64,000 nucleotides of DNA from Euphrasia confusa (GCA_954870475.1 OX940969.1:24632073-24696072); one strand, 5' to 3'. Positions 22,909 through 36,000 are shown, counted from the stretch's first letter. Numbers and translations: made by a program. Notes: generated by a model not told the origin, from the letters alone.

Positions 22909-23580
22909 TTTTCTCGTTCAGGAAAAGTAATTTGGTAATACTTCATTGTGTTTTGTACAATGAATATATGGAGGACTTAGTCTAAAATGAGAGGCGGATT
23001 AGGTGCGTAGGTGGTCTCACAAAGTGGTTGATAATTGATAAATATACAGTATGTGGAAATCTAGAAACACGAGAAAATTTTGAGGATCTAACGGTCCAGA
23101 AGGACCGTTAAAGAAACTGACGTTACTACTGGATGGAATTTTCCTGAGTTCACAAAGGGAGTTTCAAAGTTCGGTAGCAAGTCCCAGCGTCAATCCAAGT
23201 CTTTCAATTATAAGCTTCTGTCAAAATCTGAACATAGACTATTTGTATGTGGGCTGGATCTATAATCACAAGCCCACAAATAATTCTACAAGTATCGCTT
23301 CAGGACCATTATCGGAGTTACAATTAAAGCCCAACTAACTAAGGTACAACACATACGGGCCCAATGAGTTAATACTAGTAGTAAGGTCCTTGTTTTTTTT
23401 TCTTAACATAATTTATTCGATTTAATTAGGTTCAATTCACTTTGATTCGATTAAGTTTAATTTCTTTGAAACCGTTGATTAAGTTTAATTTATTTGAAAC
23501 CGTTTAATTCCTTTTAAAGAGAGAGAGCTTAGAGCTATCTTTGTATGACAAAGAGAATTATATGCCCTTTGTTTACAAAT
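22909..23580. other. Promoter/intron spacer with short repeats
   Basis: No ORF. It contains a perfect 8-bp palindrome (AACGGTCC-agaa-GGACCGTT, about 23090-23110) and a short tandem duplication of a GATTAAGTTTAATTTxTTTG motif near 23450-23510. Confidence 0.4.
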
Positions 23581-23582
23581 TA

Positions 23583-23825
23583 CTCCCTCCATCCCCCAAA
23601 ATTGTGCATAGAGAAACTTGCACGTAGATTAAGAAAAAGTGAATTTTTGTGTGTTTTTAATATAAAGTGAGGGTATAATAGGTATTGATGTGTAAGTAAT
23701 AAAGTAGTTAGTTGAAAAAGTAGTGGTATAAGTGTAAATAAATGTGTATTGAGAGGATAAAGTTATGAAAAGATATTACATGAACTAAAAAAGAAAGTAT
23801 GCATTGTTTTAAAGGACAGAGGGAG
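23583..23825. mobile_element. Stowaway-like (Tc1/mariner) MITE
   Basis: Starts CTCCCTCCATCC and ends GGACAGAGGGAG, inverted termini typical of plant Stowaway-like elements, flanked on both sides by TA (the target dinucleotide). About 243 bp, AT-rich inside, no ORF. It sits just 3' of the last ectodomain exon of the cluster. Confidence 0.8.
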
Positions 23826-23887
23826 TACAATATACTGTATCCACAAAGATTATTATTTTGTTCATTTCAATTCAATTAATCAAATCA

Positions 23888-24694
23888 CTAAAACATACCT
23901 GATGCTAATTTCGCAATAGACGATGCCCCACTGCTGTAATCTCCGGCAGCCCCCACCACCACTCCACCACCGCAGATCCTCGAGGCCGCCGCCGTCACAC
24001 CAGGGCAAAAGCAAACAAAACCACCCTCCTCAGCCCCGTACCCGCAACTCCCACCCGACCGCCGGCAGTCACCGCAATCTCCGCCGCCGCCGTCCTTAAG
24101 CCGCACAACGAAACCCTCCCTGACCACCTCTCTCAAATCCTTAAAATCGGGAAAGGACCCGTAGCTCACCGGAATCGCGACACTCTGGCGGCACACCATC
24201 CTCAAAATCCGGGCCGACCCGATCCACGCGTACTCTCTCCCCTCCGCCGGGCAATCGAACCTGTACGGCAGCGGGAATTCCAGATCCGGGCACCCGTACA
24301 GCAGCGTCAGATTGACGTAGCGGTCGGCGTGCTCGAAAAGCCCGGCGTCCAGAGTCGTGTTTCTGAGCTCCAGAGGGCAGAGGTCGCGCGATAAGTCGTC
24401 CCTCGCGATCTTCAGAAGTCGGGTTTCCGGGTTTAAATCCAGGACCCGATACTTAACGGCGTTCATCTGAATTGTGGCGGTGCCGTTTTCGCAGCCGAGA
24501 TTGAGGCCCGGGCGGCCGCACTCGTCGGGCCTGTTGCCGCCGCTGAATGGGTAGTCGATTCCGGTGAGTTTGCCGCAGTTGAAAAACAATCCGCATTTTG
24601 CGTAGTGTTGGTTTTGGGTTGTTTGGGGGAGATAGAGGATTAATGTGAGGAATGTGGCGAGCCAAAGTAATGTGTGATTTTTGGTAGTGGACAT
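23888..24694 (-). CDS. Stand-alone ectodomain exon 4, unit C (most divergent)
   Basis: ATG, a long hydrophobic signal peptide, GUB_WAK_bind (CGKLTGIDYPFSGGNRP, CGRPGLNLGC) and a WAK_assoc block (CGDCRRSGGSCGYG). It is GC-richer than the neighbouring exons and only distantly similar to them (YPFSGG instead of YPFWG). The donor TCAG|GTATGT at 23899 is strong and phase 1. TATATATA at 24744-24751 could be its TATA box. The open frame beyond the donor ends at 23888. It is the first exon of the cluster in transcription order, so a product joined to the unit C kinase would need a primary transcript of about 8 kb. Confidence 0.7.
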   Translation of the reverse strand: MSTTKNHTLLWLATFLTLILYLPQTTQNQHYAKCGLFFNCGKLTGIDYPFSGGNRPDECGRPGLNLGCENGTATIQMNAVKYRVLDLNPETRLLKIARDDLSRDLCPLELRNTTLDAGLFEHADRYVNLTLLYGCPDLEFPLPYRFDCPAEGREYAWIGSARILRMVCRQSVAIPVSYGSFPDFKDLREVVREGFVVRLKDGGGGDCGDCRRSGGSCGYGAEEGGFVCFCPGVTAAASRICGGGVVVGAAGDYSSGASSIAKLASGMF

Positions 24695-25100
24695 ACTCGC
24701 ATACTATTGTGTTTGTCTCCGTTTGGGATTGATTACACACGACATATATATACAATCTCTCTAATCAACGATCACAATTTTTTTATAAAATTATATAAAA
24801 AAAATGTGAATGGAAGGATTATGAGTATGTCACTCAAATTAAGAAAAATAATCGTGTAAATGTACATTAGTCGGAAAGTGCAACACCTCGGCCCTTTTGG
24901 GCTCAAACGTGATTTTAGTGGGTCAGTTGGATTACCAAATAATATTACATATATCAATGAATGTTTTCGAAAGATATTTTAGTATCACTGTATTCACACA
25001 TGTTTATTATGTCAATTCGATTATTAATGATTGTTTTCGAAAGTGATATTTTAGTCGAACTGTGTCAACACCCATTTTTCTCGAATTTAGAGCTTCTAGT

Positions 25101-25220
25101 GTATTTAAACACTAGACGATAAGCAGTGTACTTTTTTACCGTTAGATTAAATATTAAAACGTATTTAAACACTATACGATAACCAGTGCACTTTTTCACC
25201 GTTAGATTACGTATTAAAAC
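25101..25220. repeat. Two-copy 60-bp tandem repeat
   Basis: GTATTTAAACACTAKACGAT... repeated with a 60-bp period (25101-25160 and 25161-25220), a few mismatches. The rest of 24695-25811 is AT-rich with no gene seen. Confidence 0.75.
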
Positions 25221-25811
25221 ATCTAACGAAACATTGAATAATATTTCTAAATGCATTATATTTACACATATTTAATGTGTTTAAAACATATTAGTGGTGA
25301 GAAAGTATTGCACTGCTTATCATTAACTGTATTTTGACACTGCACACATTGAATTCATTTTTCTCTATCGTTTTTCGTTCTCACTCTTGGCACTCGCACG
25401 TTTAATTTTGAAGTTTTACAAAAATATGCTAAAAATGCTTGTTCAACATCTAATGTAAAATTATTGGGTTTAATTTGTTAGCATTTACATATCGTATGTA
25501 ATCAATCACCTATTGTGTCAAGTTTGAATGTTAATAGACCGGTCAACATTTTTATTTAATCAACCACATATGCATATGCACTTCATAGCCTCTCTTATGG
25601 ATACATTATTACTTATCAGCCTGCTCTCAAATTCTTATAATAATGTATAGGTAACTATTACAATAACAGAACAACCAATTATTTTGATTCGATTCCAAAA
25701 TTATTTAGAAAAAACATTATTCAGAACTTTGACTCAAAATTCCAAATAAATTGTCTTGTTTGAACATTTTTCGACTCAAATTCAAATCAAATTTCAGCAC
25801 ACGAACTCAAA

Positions 25812-26258
25812 TTAAAACAGATAATCCTTGACGAACGGGTTCATTCCCTCACCCTGAGATGTCATGGCAATCTCATTCTCGTAAGAGACTTCCTTCTGGA
25901 GATCAAGAAAGAGGTGGTCCCCATAGTCGTCACCGAATTGAAATGCGACAGGCTCTTCGATGAATGGGTAGGATTCGAGAAACACATCAGGGTCGGGATC
26001 ACAATGGCCCGACGGATCCTTTTCCGTGCTCGTAATAAAGCGGGAGTCTTGCACTTGCTTCCGTTCGGCCGAAACTTTTTCCATCCACGAAATGTACCGA
26101 GTGAACTCTTTCTCTGAAATGCGATTATCGTGGTTTTCTGGATCGTCGGATCGGAAGGTGAATGAGAAGCGAGATAATTGTGTGTTTAAGTGGCGGTGTT
26201 CGGGCTTTGAACTCTGATCAAAAACCGCGATGCTTCCTATGGAGAGTTGTTTGGCCAT
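25812..26258 (-). CDS. Unrecognised small acidic protein
   Basis: A 148-residue single-exon frame starting MAKQLSIGSIAVFDQSS. I do not recognise the family. It is rich in D and E towards the C-terminus, has no signal peptide, membrane segment or cysteine pairs, and its central part (RISEKEFTRYISWMEKVSAE) looks helical and soluble. Base composition is much less AT-rich than the flanks, which supports real coding. The start is set at the first ATG; the frame is open for five more codons upstream without ATG. It stands alone between the receptor cluster and a transposon block. It may be an orphan gene or a piece of a longer gene. Confidence 0.5.
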   Translation of the reverse strand: MAKQLSIGSIAVFDQSSKPEHRHLNTQLSRFSFTFRSDDPENHDNRISEKEFTRYISWMEKVSAERKQVQDSRFITSTEKDPSGHCDPDPDVFLESYPFIEEPVAFQFGDDYGDHLFLDLQKEVSYENEIAMTSQGEGMNPFVKDYLF

Positions 26259-26599
26259 CAGAGCCCCGAACAAGAGATGGATTTACTTGGAGATTTACTT
26301 TTGTTAAGAGTGAATTCTGTGGAATTGGATATTTTAAAGAAGTCCGTTCAAGGTTTTAGGAAATGGCGCGACTTTTCGAAATTATATACTTGTTTTAGAA
26401 TTAACAAAGAGCCGTTAGGTGAGTAGTTTTTTTTTTCTTTCAAATTTGGAACAAGTTTAATAAAGATAAATTTTAGCCCTTTCTCAATTGAATGTTCTGA
26501 TTATTATAAGGCACAATTAACGCAAAACTAAAAAAACATTATCACCACTAACCCCAGTGACCGTACCCAGAAATACTAGTAGGGGAGGTGCGAATTTGA

Positions 26600-26960
26600 A
26601 AAAAAAAATTACTCTCCGTTTCATAAATATAAGACTTATATTAAGAAAACTATTATTTTTTGATTTTTTGAGCAAAAAATTTAAAGTATAAATGTATTTT
26701 TTAAGTTAAAAATTAAATTAATTGTTAGTAAATTTGAAAAGTAATAGATAAAAATTAAGAAAAATGTTACTTTTTTATTTTTTTTAGCAAAAAGTTAAGA
26801 GTATAAATTTATTTTATATGTTAAAAATTAAAGTAATTGTGAGTAAATTAAAAAAAGTATGAGATAAGTTAGAGGTAAAATTGTATTTTAAAATCAGAAA
26901 ATAAAAATATTTGTAAAGATTTAGATATAAATATCAAATTAAATGAGAACTTTTGACAGA
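26600..26960. repeat. Degenerate AT-rich MITE-like sequence
   Basis: Begins TACTCTCCGTTTCATAAAT, like a worn Stowaway terminus, followed by duplicated ATATTAAGAAAA / TATAAATxTATTTTxxAxGTTAAAAATTAAAxTAATTG blocks. The opposite terminus is not clear. Confidence 0.35.
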
Positions 26961-27062
26961 GAACTGTCAAATTGTAAAATAAAATATTAATTTTATTTAC
27001 TTAATTTTAATCGATAAAATAGGCTAATTGATCAGATATTCTAATTATTTTTTTGTAAAGAG

Positions 27063-28589
27063 TAGGGGTGTTAAAAAATGAGACCGGACCGGGAACCGGA
27101 CCGGAACCAGACCGGTTGGTCCGGTTCGGTCTGAACCGATAAAATTCCGGTCCGGTTTTTGGTCCACATAAAAACTTAATTCCGGTTTCCGGTCCGGTTC
27201 CGATTAAAAACCGGAATTGTCCGGTCCGAACCTGAAAAACCGGTAAATAATAATTTTTATTATTATTTTAATATATACCTAATTAACTAAGTTTTCAAAC
27301 ATAAAATGTGTACAGTCACACTCTAACCCCTAATTCCAATCCGAGTTTCAAACATATCTTCTCCAATTTAAAATCTTGAACCATATAAGTTCTCAAAATG
27401 TTCTATAACCCTAACCATAATCAATTTAAAAATTGGACACTTCTACTCTCGTTGCCTAAACACTGTGAAACATCAACTCAAAGTTCATGCAGTGTAAGTT
27501 TTCTCAACTCTCAGTTTTTATATGATGTATATATTAATAATTTTTGATATTTGAGAAAGTCTCAATGAATTGATTTTTTTACAAAGTTTTGTTTGTTAAA
27601 AACTGAAACACAATTCTTCCATTTTTTAACTTCTAGGAATTTGCAAAATTGCTTACAAATCATGTTCATTAGGCTATGTTTATCGGGGGTTGTGGACGCC
27701 ACACTCTCACAAAAGACAAACCAATTAATAGAAAAAAGAAAAGGAAAATTGAAATTAAGAAGATGACCAGGTCATTTTATGACCTGGGCGTGAGAAAAAT
27801 GATGCCTTCACAGTGGGGCACGTGGCATGTTATTATTAGTCAATTTCATATAATTAATTTTGTGTTTATATTTTATTAAATTGTTTTTAAATCTTACTAT
27901 AATTTTATTAAACAAAAAAATATATAATTATATCAAAATTTATAATTTTTTTTCTTCTACAAATAAAGACTAATATTAAAATATTTTATATCACAATTTA
28001 TATTCATTTTTTTATTATTAATTCAATAACCATTTTTAGTTTTATGTTTAATAATTTATAAAATTCTTTATTATAATTTTAAATTAAAAATAATTTTTTT
28101 AATATTCCATTCTTTTTTATAATTTTAAAAATAATAAAACAATATTTATTGTATTAATAAATAATTGAAAAATATATAAGTAGGTTGTTGGTTGTGGGTT
28201 ATGGATAAAGTATGAAAAATGAAAATGTTGAATTAAGTGGTTGAATGATGATGTGGAAGAGAGTGAAATAATTATTTTATTATTGGTTGGGTTGTAAGAG
28301 AGTCATTGATAAAGATAGTCTTAGTTGTTAGCACTTTGAATACATTATTATTATTTACAACTTCATGATTTAAAATATCTATCTTTGAATAATTAATAAA
28401 AATATTGTTAATTTTTTTTTTTATAAATCCGGTCCAATTCGGTCAAAACCCGGACCGGACCGGAATTTATCGGTTCGGTCCGGTCTGGACCGGAATTATT
28501 CCGGTCCGATTTCTGGTTTAATGTTTTTCATGATTCCGGTTCCGGTCCAATTCGGTTCCGGTCCGGTTTTGGACCGATGAACACCCCTA
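27063..28589. mobile_element. Non-autonomous hAT transposon
   Basis: Termini TAGGGGTGTT and AACACCCCTA are perfect inverted repeats, flanked on both sides by the identical 8 bp GTAAAGAG (27055-27062 and 28590-28597), the hAT target-site size. The subterminal 100-150 bp at each end are packed with CCGGACCGG / CCGGTCCGG motifs, probably transposase-binding sites. The interior is AT-rich with no transposase ORF, so it must be mobilised in trans. Length 1527 bp. Confidence 0.9.
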
Positions 28590-28779
28590 GTAAAGAGTGA
28601 TAAAAATAATGGATCACTATCTAATTTTTTTTAAAGTGTGATAAATTAGTATTTTAGAAGTAATATTTTATTAATAAATAATTAATTATCTTTTTTTAAT
28701 AAGGCATGTCAATATTTCAACAAAATTTCAATTAAATTCTAATTATTTTTAATTAAATTCTAATTATATACATTAATAT

Positions 28780-28912
28780 ATAAAAATTAGGTTATAAAAA
28801 TATATATTTTTTTTAAATTGAGGGGGTGCGATGACACCCTTTAAAATTAGGTTATAAAAATATTTTTTTTTTAAAATTGAGGGGGTGCAATGCACCTTTT
28901 CGGAACCAAGTG
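28780..28912. repeat. Two-copy direct repeat
   Basis: AAAATTAGGTTATAAAAATAT followed by a T-run and TTGAGGGGGTGC occurs twice with about 63-bp spacing. The remaining AT-rich DNA in 28598-29551 shows no gene. Confidence 0.6.
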
Positions 28913-29551
28913 GGTACATCCCTGCTAACCCCTGATTATTAGTCTTGTTGGGAGGAAATATATTTTTTCGGACACAAAAACTAATGTTGATTTTTTTTTT
29001 TTTTTTTATCTAAAGAATGAGTACATGAGTAATATTTTTAAGTTGAAATTAAATAATCTATACTATATTAAATCAAAATCTCCTCCCGCTTACTTAAAAA
29101 CAATTTGTTACAAGATTTGGTTCACAAATATTCAAAGACAAAGATCAATTTGAAGAAAAAAATAGTACTATAATTAATGTGTATTTTTTTTAATATTTAA
29201 TAAGGAAAATTGAGAATTTTTTATAATGTTTTTATAATTATTGTATATGATAATAAAATAAAGGTATTAAAATTTAAATTTTTGATACATGTTCAAAATA
29301 TTTTGAACCAAACATATCAAAAATTCATAATATAAAATAAACAATTCATGAATTATATAATTTTTTTTGGGCGTTTAATGCTGCGGGTATAATTCTAGTT
29401 GTAAGTAAAAATTTAAACACAAATAAAAATATATTTTAAAATAAAATAAAAATAAAAGTTTTTTTTTTTTTAATATTTATTATTAGTAGAATTCAAATAC
29501 TAGGTCAGGGCCCAGGGGTAGTATAAATTATATCTAATGTGACATATTATA

Positions 29552-29800
29552 CTCCCTTTAGCCATTAATAGACACGGAATTTAAGAAAATGGTTATTTTT
29601 TAAAATTTTCATTAAAAATATATTTTAAAAGTGAAAAGTAAGTAATTGTGAGTAAGTTTAAAAAGTAGATACGTAAAATAGAATAAAATTGTATATTAAA
29701 ATGAAAAAGTTAGAATAATTATTTCCTTTTTTGGGGTGTGTCAACTATTGTTGCACATCCCAAAAAGGAAAGTATGACAACTGTCTTTGGACCGAGGGAG
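29552..29800. mobile_element. Stowaway-like MITE
   Basis: Termini CTCCCTTTAGCC and GGACCGAGGGAG, bounded by TA on each side; about 249 bp with no ORF of its own. It lies 3' of the HEAT-repeat gene. Confidence 0.7.
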
Positions 29801-30036
29801 TATTTAATTATTGGGAGAGGGAAGTACTTTTTTACAAATTTAAAAGTCAGATTTTATCATTTCATAAGTTAAGAGAATTATACATTTTTCATCAAACTGT
29901 GAGAACTGAGAAACCAGAGTTTGTTTGTTTTTCAATAATTGATTGTACAATCCCTTCGCATACTGTATGTCACATTCATTTCCTCAACAAAAAGGAAAAA
30001 AATAACCACTCTCATTCATGAATCTCCTCGTTGTTC

Positions 30037-33000
30037 TTACTCCTCCCCCTTAGTCTTCCCCCGGAGCATATCTGTGAAACCGCCTCTCATAATACGTCGG
30101 AACCTCGTGTCCTCGACTGTCGGTGAAGATGTAGGGTCAGTTTTTGGGGTCTCAACCGCCGAATCCGACAGAGGACTACCCATATCTCCAATCTCCTTTT
30201 TCCCGAGAAACCCGCTATCAGTGAAGAAATTGCTGACAGATGAGGCAATCCCAAGATGAGCACCCATCACCTTACTGATAGTCTCGAACGTTCCACCCGA
30301 TCTCTCCTTCAGTATGATTTCGAGAGCCTCCTTGTGAGCTGGATCAAGTGCGTCAATGTCTCTCAATAGGTTTTGAATAGCAGGGAGAAGGTAGTCCCTG
30401 ACAGTGGTAGGTGAAAGGTCTGGAACCAATAAACAGATTAATGGCCAGCAAGAAGTTAAATACTGTACATGTTATTTGTTGGAGATAAGATGCATAAGAT
30501 ACAAGAGAGAGAGAAAACTAAGTTCTTATATTCGGCATTTTCTGTTCATCATATGCAGTGAAGGTGAACAAACAAACACATGAGCACAAACACACGTTGG
30601 ACAGTACAAGAGAGCGAGGCATATGTTTTATCTCTCTTTTTTTATTAATTTCCAACAAATCTAGAGAATGGAATAATTTTGTTTAGTCCATGATCATAAT
30701 AGAAAATTGAACCATTATCGATTCTTACACTTTTGTGGGAATTGGAAATTCATACAACTTACCTTTATAATCACGCAAATCTATGTCAACATTGAAAATT
30801 CAGAAATGTTTTCATTTTCAATCATAAAATACCAGACAGCTTACCAAACATTTTTGATTTTCCAAACGCAAACAATAACTTCTCGATTATCACATTTCAC
30901 TAGAATTGAAAACCCTGATAGAAACATTTGCATACATCATATGCAATTCAGACTTATAAACCGGAGTTTTTTTTAACATAACTCTGACAACTTTATCTCC
31001 AAGGACTAAGAGAGTGATACATGATATAAATTTGTTGTCAATATTTATTATTTAATGATAGTAAATTAGTATGGGAGTAAAAGTATGTTAAACCTTTAAA
31101 ATCTAATGCGGCAGCAGGCTAGAAAAATAAAAATGGACAATGAATATTACTTTATCACAATTCATGTAACCCTTTAAGACCCTACTTGAAAAATGCAAAA
31201 TAATATAAAATTACAGCTCATATATATACTGTCTCCAAAGTTAGATAGGAATACTCAAGGTTTTGCACCAACAGCATAAACTTATATTTTCTATACAATG
31301 TTACATTGCTACTCATAGTCAAATCATCTGTTACAGGAACTACAAGTCAAGAGAAAGTCTTCCTTAGCTAGACAAAAACCATTAAACAAGATCAACCGAT
31401 AGGTTGAAGACTTGAAGTCCAAGGTTCAGGACAGACAAGATTTTCATGTGTTATAATATTACTCTAGAGAAAGGAGCCAAGGACATTAATATGATTTTGA
31501 TTAAAAGACTAAGATCAGACAAGCTATTTTATTTTTAAGAAAAAAATAAGATGAGTTTTTTTGTTTTCACTATGATTGTCAAATTCATTGAAGAAATAGC
31601 AGGTGTCTGTTTAGGTATGACTGGTGCAAATATCATGATATCATCACGATCAAAGTTGATATTTAGCCATCTATACTTTTAGTATTATGATTTAGGTTAG
31701 CAACACCAAAAAAGTAAAAACATTCACATGACCATAAAAAGGATATGCCTAAAAATGTATGCAGGCAAGAAAGCACGTTGTGAACAAGCACAAATTTGAA
31801 TCAAAAAATTAGCCTGCAATAATATACCATAATAAACTACCTATGTAACAGGAACCTTGTGTATTTTTTATATTTATATTTTTTGTTCTTTTGACATGTG
31901 GATCAATTTAATATAGAGGCATAAGTGATAACATATTTCGAAGAAGCGGACCTGTTGCATCAAGAGCACGGATTGATTCACAAAAGGCATTAGCTCTCTC
32001 TCTTCGACGTGCTATATCACTTGAAGGGGGTGGAGATCCCGTGAACTGAAATATCTTCGACATGACATGTACACAAGAGTTAAGGAAATCAATAAACACA
32101 TTAAGAAAGTGAAGTCATTATTCAAAAGGAAAAATAGAATCAGTATATGCCCAAGAGACAGCAAGAACTATTATTGTAAAGGACTTGATAAGCCTAACAG
32201 AAAGTGATAAAGGATATAATCTCGCAGCTTATCGGTTGTATGTGGCACGGCTACCAACAGTGCACGAATCACAGCAATGGTGGCTTCATGTGATCCATCT
32301 TCAAGAAAAGTATCCATCTGAATGCGTATCTTATCGACAATCTATGGAAAGAAAATTTGGTCAATCAGTTGTATCAAAATTGTTAAATCAATTCAGCCCA
32401 AACATAATCTGAAATAGTATTATACCATGTCATTCTTAAAATGTTGTGCTACAGCACCAACAGCATCAATGCTCGCATATTTTACGCTCAGGTTTTGGTC
32501 AGAACCAAGAGTCACAAGAGCAGGTAAACCATGAGACGAGGCAACCTTTGCGTCAATATATGGTACCTACATGATAACGCAGAAGTCATATTTCTAATCA
32601 GAATAACAACATTAGAGGGAAATGACAGACGTTGATGAAATTAAATACGTTGAAGTAGCAATTATTAAGGATATATATAGTCCTCACAATGACTTTCAGA
32701 AGTTTGGCAGCACAGATTTTCAAGTTTGCGTCAGTACTCACAACCATTTCCCATAGGATGTTAAATATTATACTATGGTTTTCTTCAAAAGTACTGCAAC
32801 CCAAAAAAAATAAAAAAAATAAGAATAAATGAAGAACACATTTTAGCTGATTAATAGAAAGCAAAGTTCAGATACGAACCAAATAAAGCGAACAGAATTG
32901 ATAATCTCATGATTTAATGACTGACTATCCTGTCCAGAATTTCGAAAGAGCAAATTCCTCAAGTATTCTATTAAGAGCTCACGCTTGCTTGGGTGTCCTA

Positions 33001-36000
33001 GTATGCCTGCCAGGAGAAGTGGTAGGATGCACATTGTAGCAAGCCTCCAAGCCATTACGGTTTGAGGCCTCAAACCTGTATAGAAAAAACATGGACATTT
33101 TAAAGATGAATTGCAGCATTTAGAATCATTACCTCTTTATAAGACAACTGGAGCAAGTACGCATATATAAGTATACAATTTCAAAGATTCCTTGCCTCTA
33201 AGTCTTGACTGAGCTTTGAATGGGAATAAATTTAAATCAGCGTCGTCTCCAACAGCCACTAAAAACACCGGCAGCATTATGTGCGTCAAATAAGGTTCTC
33301 CAAAATAGTCAGCCACTGCCAGCAGAAACTGTGATTGATTGTGCAAAACTCTCAAATGTTTGACAAACAGAAAAGAAAGAAAAACCACATCCAAGCAATC
33401 AAGCGTGTTTCATGAACATTTTAGCAACATGAATTCAATAAGCAAGAAACGTACCTTTGTTATACGGTTTCTTATATTATCTTCCTTCTGAGGCAATAAA
33501 GAGGACAACTGAATCAAAGTGGGATAGCACTCAAGATGTAACCACGCAAATGCAGGCCACTCCACATGTCCTCTGACCAATCAATGTTAGTCTGTTAGTA
33601 CTAAAGACAAAATCAAGATTCCAGACAGTAACCAATAAATTCAAACAAAAGTTATGGCGGAAAGGACTATAGAGGAGAAAAAATAACATGCTTACTCTGC
33701 ATAAACTTGAAGCAGTGAGGTAGGAAATAACATTTCCGTGGAATCTGAGGCAATTGGACAAGTCTCAACAGCTTTCTTGTGAACATATGAAAGAAGTTCA
33801 GCAAGAAGACGCAACAACACGTCAACATTCCATCGTTCTCTTTCACCTAAAACATGAAGATGTGACTCAATGGACCCTTCTACTCCTGAAAGAGGTGGGC
33901 AACGCTGCAAAACAATAATACACCAGATAAGCATGATGAGTAGGATGTTGATTAACAGTAAAAGCTATAATGAATACAATACCTGAACAGACTCCAAGAC
34001 ATGAGAGAGCAGAACTTGTAGAATATGATCCAACTTATCTCCCCAATTTATTAGAGCAGGAACTAAATCCTTTATTGCAGTTTCAACAACTATACCAGAG
34101 GGATCACAAACCAATTGAAACATCATCTCCTCAACCTATCAAGAAAAAACACAAAGTATTGGAGAAAATATTTGTATCCTTCCCTTTTTTTTCCTAAATG
34201 CATTGTACTATGACCACGGGAAATGCTCCATTCTCTAGATCACGGAGCTTACACTGTAGGCAACTGCCAAGTCAGATATCTTCTCCATGATAGCCTCGAA
34301 GCATATTTAGTGAGGCTGACCTTGAAATATTTTTCCGCATTTGGGAAGAGCACCAGCAACAATGCCAGATTATGAGCAGCAGCCTCCCTGACAACCGTAG
34401 CTGAATCCTCAATAAGTTGTTGCACAATAGACAAGATGAGGGAATCACGTATCTCCGGACGCACAAATTCGGCAAGCTCACCACAAGACTGAGCAACAAG
34501 CAGCCTACGCTCCTCATACATGTGATTAATCTACAACCAATAAAAAAGAACTAAAATTGGAATTCATAATTTTTTATGCTTGTTTTTCAGAAGTTTTTGA
34601 TTAATATACAAGCAATAAGAAAATCTAGAAATGTTAGGCTGTTCTTACTTGTTCCCAACACTGGGGCAACAATTCTGTTTCTGTTCTCAACTCTCCTACA
34701 TTTTTTGCAAGATTAACACAAGCCTGGAGTGATAAAAAGATTCATGAGTACAAATTGTAAGACTTATTAAATGGCAGTAAGCCTAGAATCTTACATCCAT
34801 TATAATTCGTCTCTGCTGCTCATCTGGACGGTTAATTAAATTAAACAATGTGTGGGTTAGAGAATCTCGAGTCGCACAGTCTGGATGGCGCTCAATTGCA
34901 CACATAATCAAAGGGAGAAGCTCCTGCAAGGGATGACCTTCAATAAAATTCATGATGAAAAAGAAATCGGGAAGTCCATACATTCTGCTGTAGTCAATTC
35001 CACTCCTAATTAATTAAGCTTTTAAAATGCATATATAAAATGATGACAAACCTCACGGTGGTTAATAAGAACATAAGGTACAATTTTAGGCAATGCTTCT
35101 GACAGTATCTCAATAGTTCCCAAACCCTGGCACATAAAAAAAGTTCTGGATGTCAATCTGATGTAATATTATTTCTTAACCATCAGATCAGCATAGCACG
35201 TTCACAGAAAAGACAAGTATATACCATCTTTTCAGCAATTGATTCAACATCAAGGTTGTCCGACTTGGTAATTAGACTATCAGTTGTTGAGGGGAGTGAT
35301 ACATTTCCCTTGCCAGAATTTTCGTTTTTTTCAAGCGACCCACTTTCATCTGAAGAAGTTAGTAACTCTTTTGGCACGTTCTCAGATCTGATACCGGTGT
35401 CATCAGAATGCTGTTTCTCAATCACCTCAGTATCGGCAGTCAAATCCTCCAATGAACCAACTCTTGAAGAAGAATTGATATTTCCTCGTGGCTCTTCTTC
35501 AACTTTGTCTACTTCATCATTTATTTCTTCTCTCCTCTTCATTGATTCAACAGGATCCATGCTTAAAGAAGTTTTGGATTTCGATGTCTCTACATTCTCA
35601 ACAGGAGCCATGCTTAGAGAACTTTGGGATTTTGACGTCTCTACTTCAGTGTCGAGAATTCGGATATCATCATTCTGACTATCTGGTAGTGACTGCACGA
35701 GTTCAGAACCTGCAGCCAAAAGGATATTTCCAGATTGGGAACCTTCAATATGCATCTTTAATAATGTTATTTCAGCTCTACAATCATTGAGCTCCTTTCT
35801 TTGGCTGTCCAAAGTCTTCTTCAAATCTTGGACCTGGTAGACATTTGTTCATATAATTTCATGGATAAATAGAACAAGATACAAACATTGTAGAGATTGG
35901 TGGAGAGGAATTACCAGATTTTCTTTGTCCTTGATATCTTTCTGAAGCGATTCTAATGATTTGGACAGTACCATGACTTGTGAATCTGACATTTCTTTGT

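Noticed and set aside
29731..30021. 96-residue plus-strand frame near the MITE
   Set aside because: Overlaps the MITE end and AT-rich flank; no domain, no coding composition.
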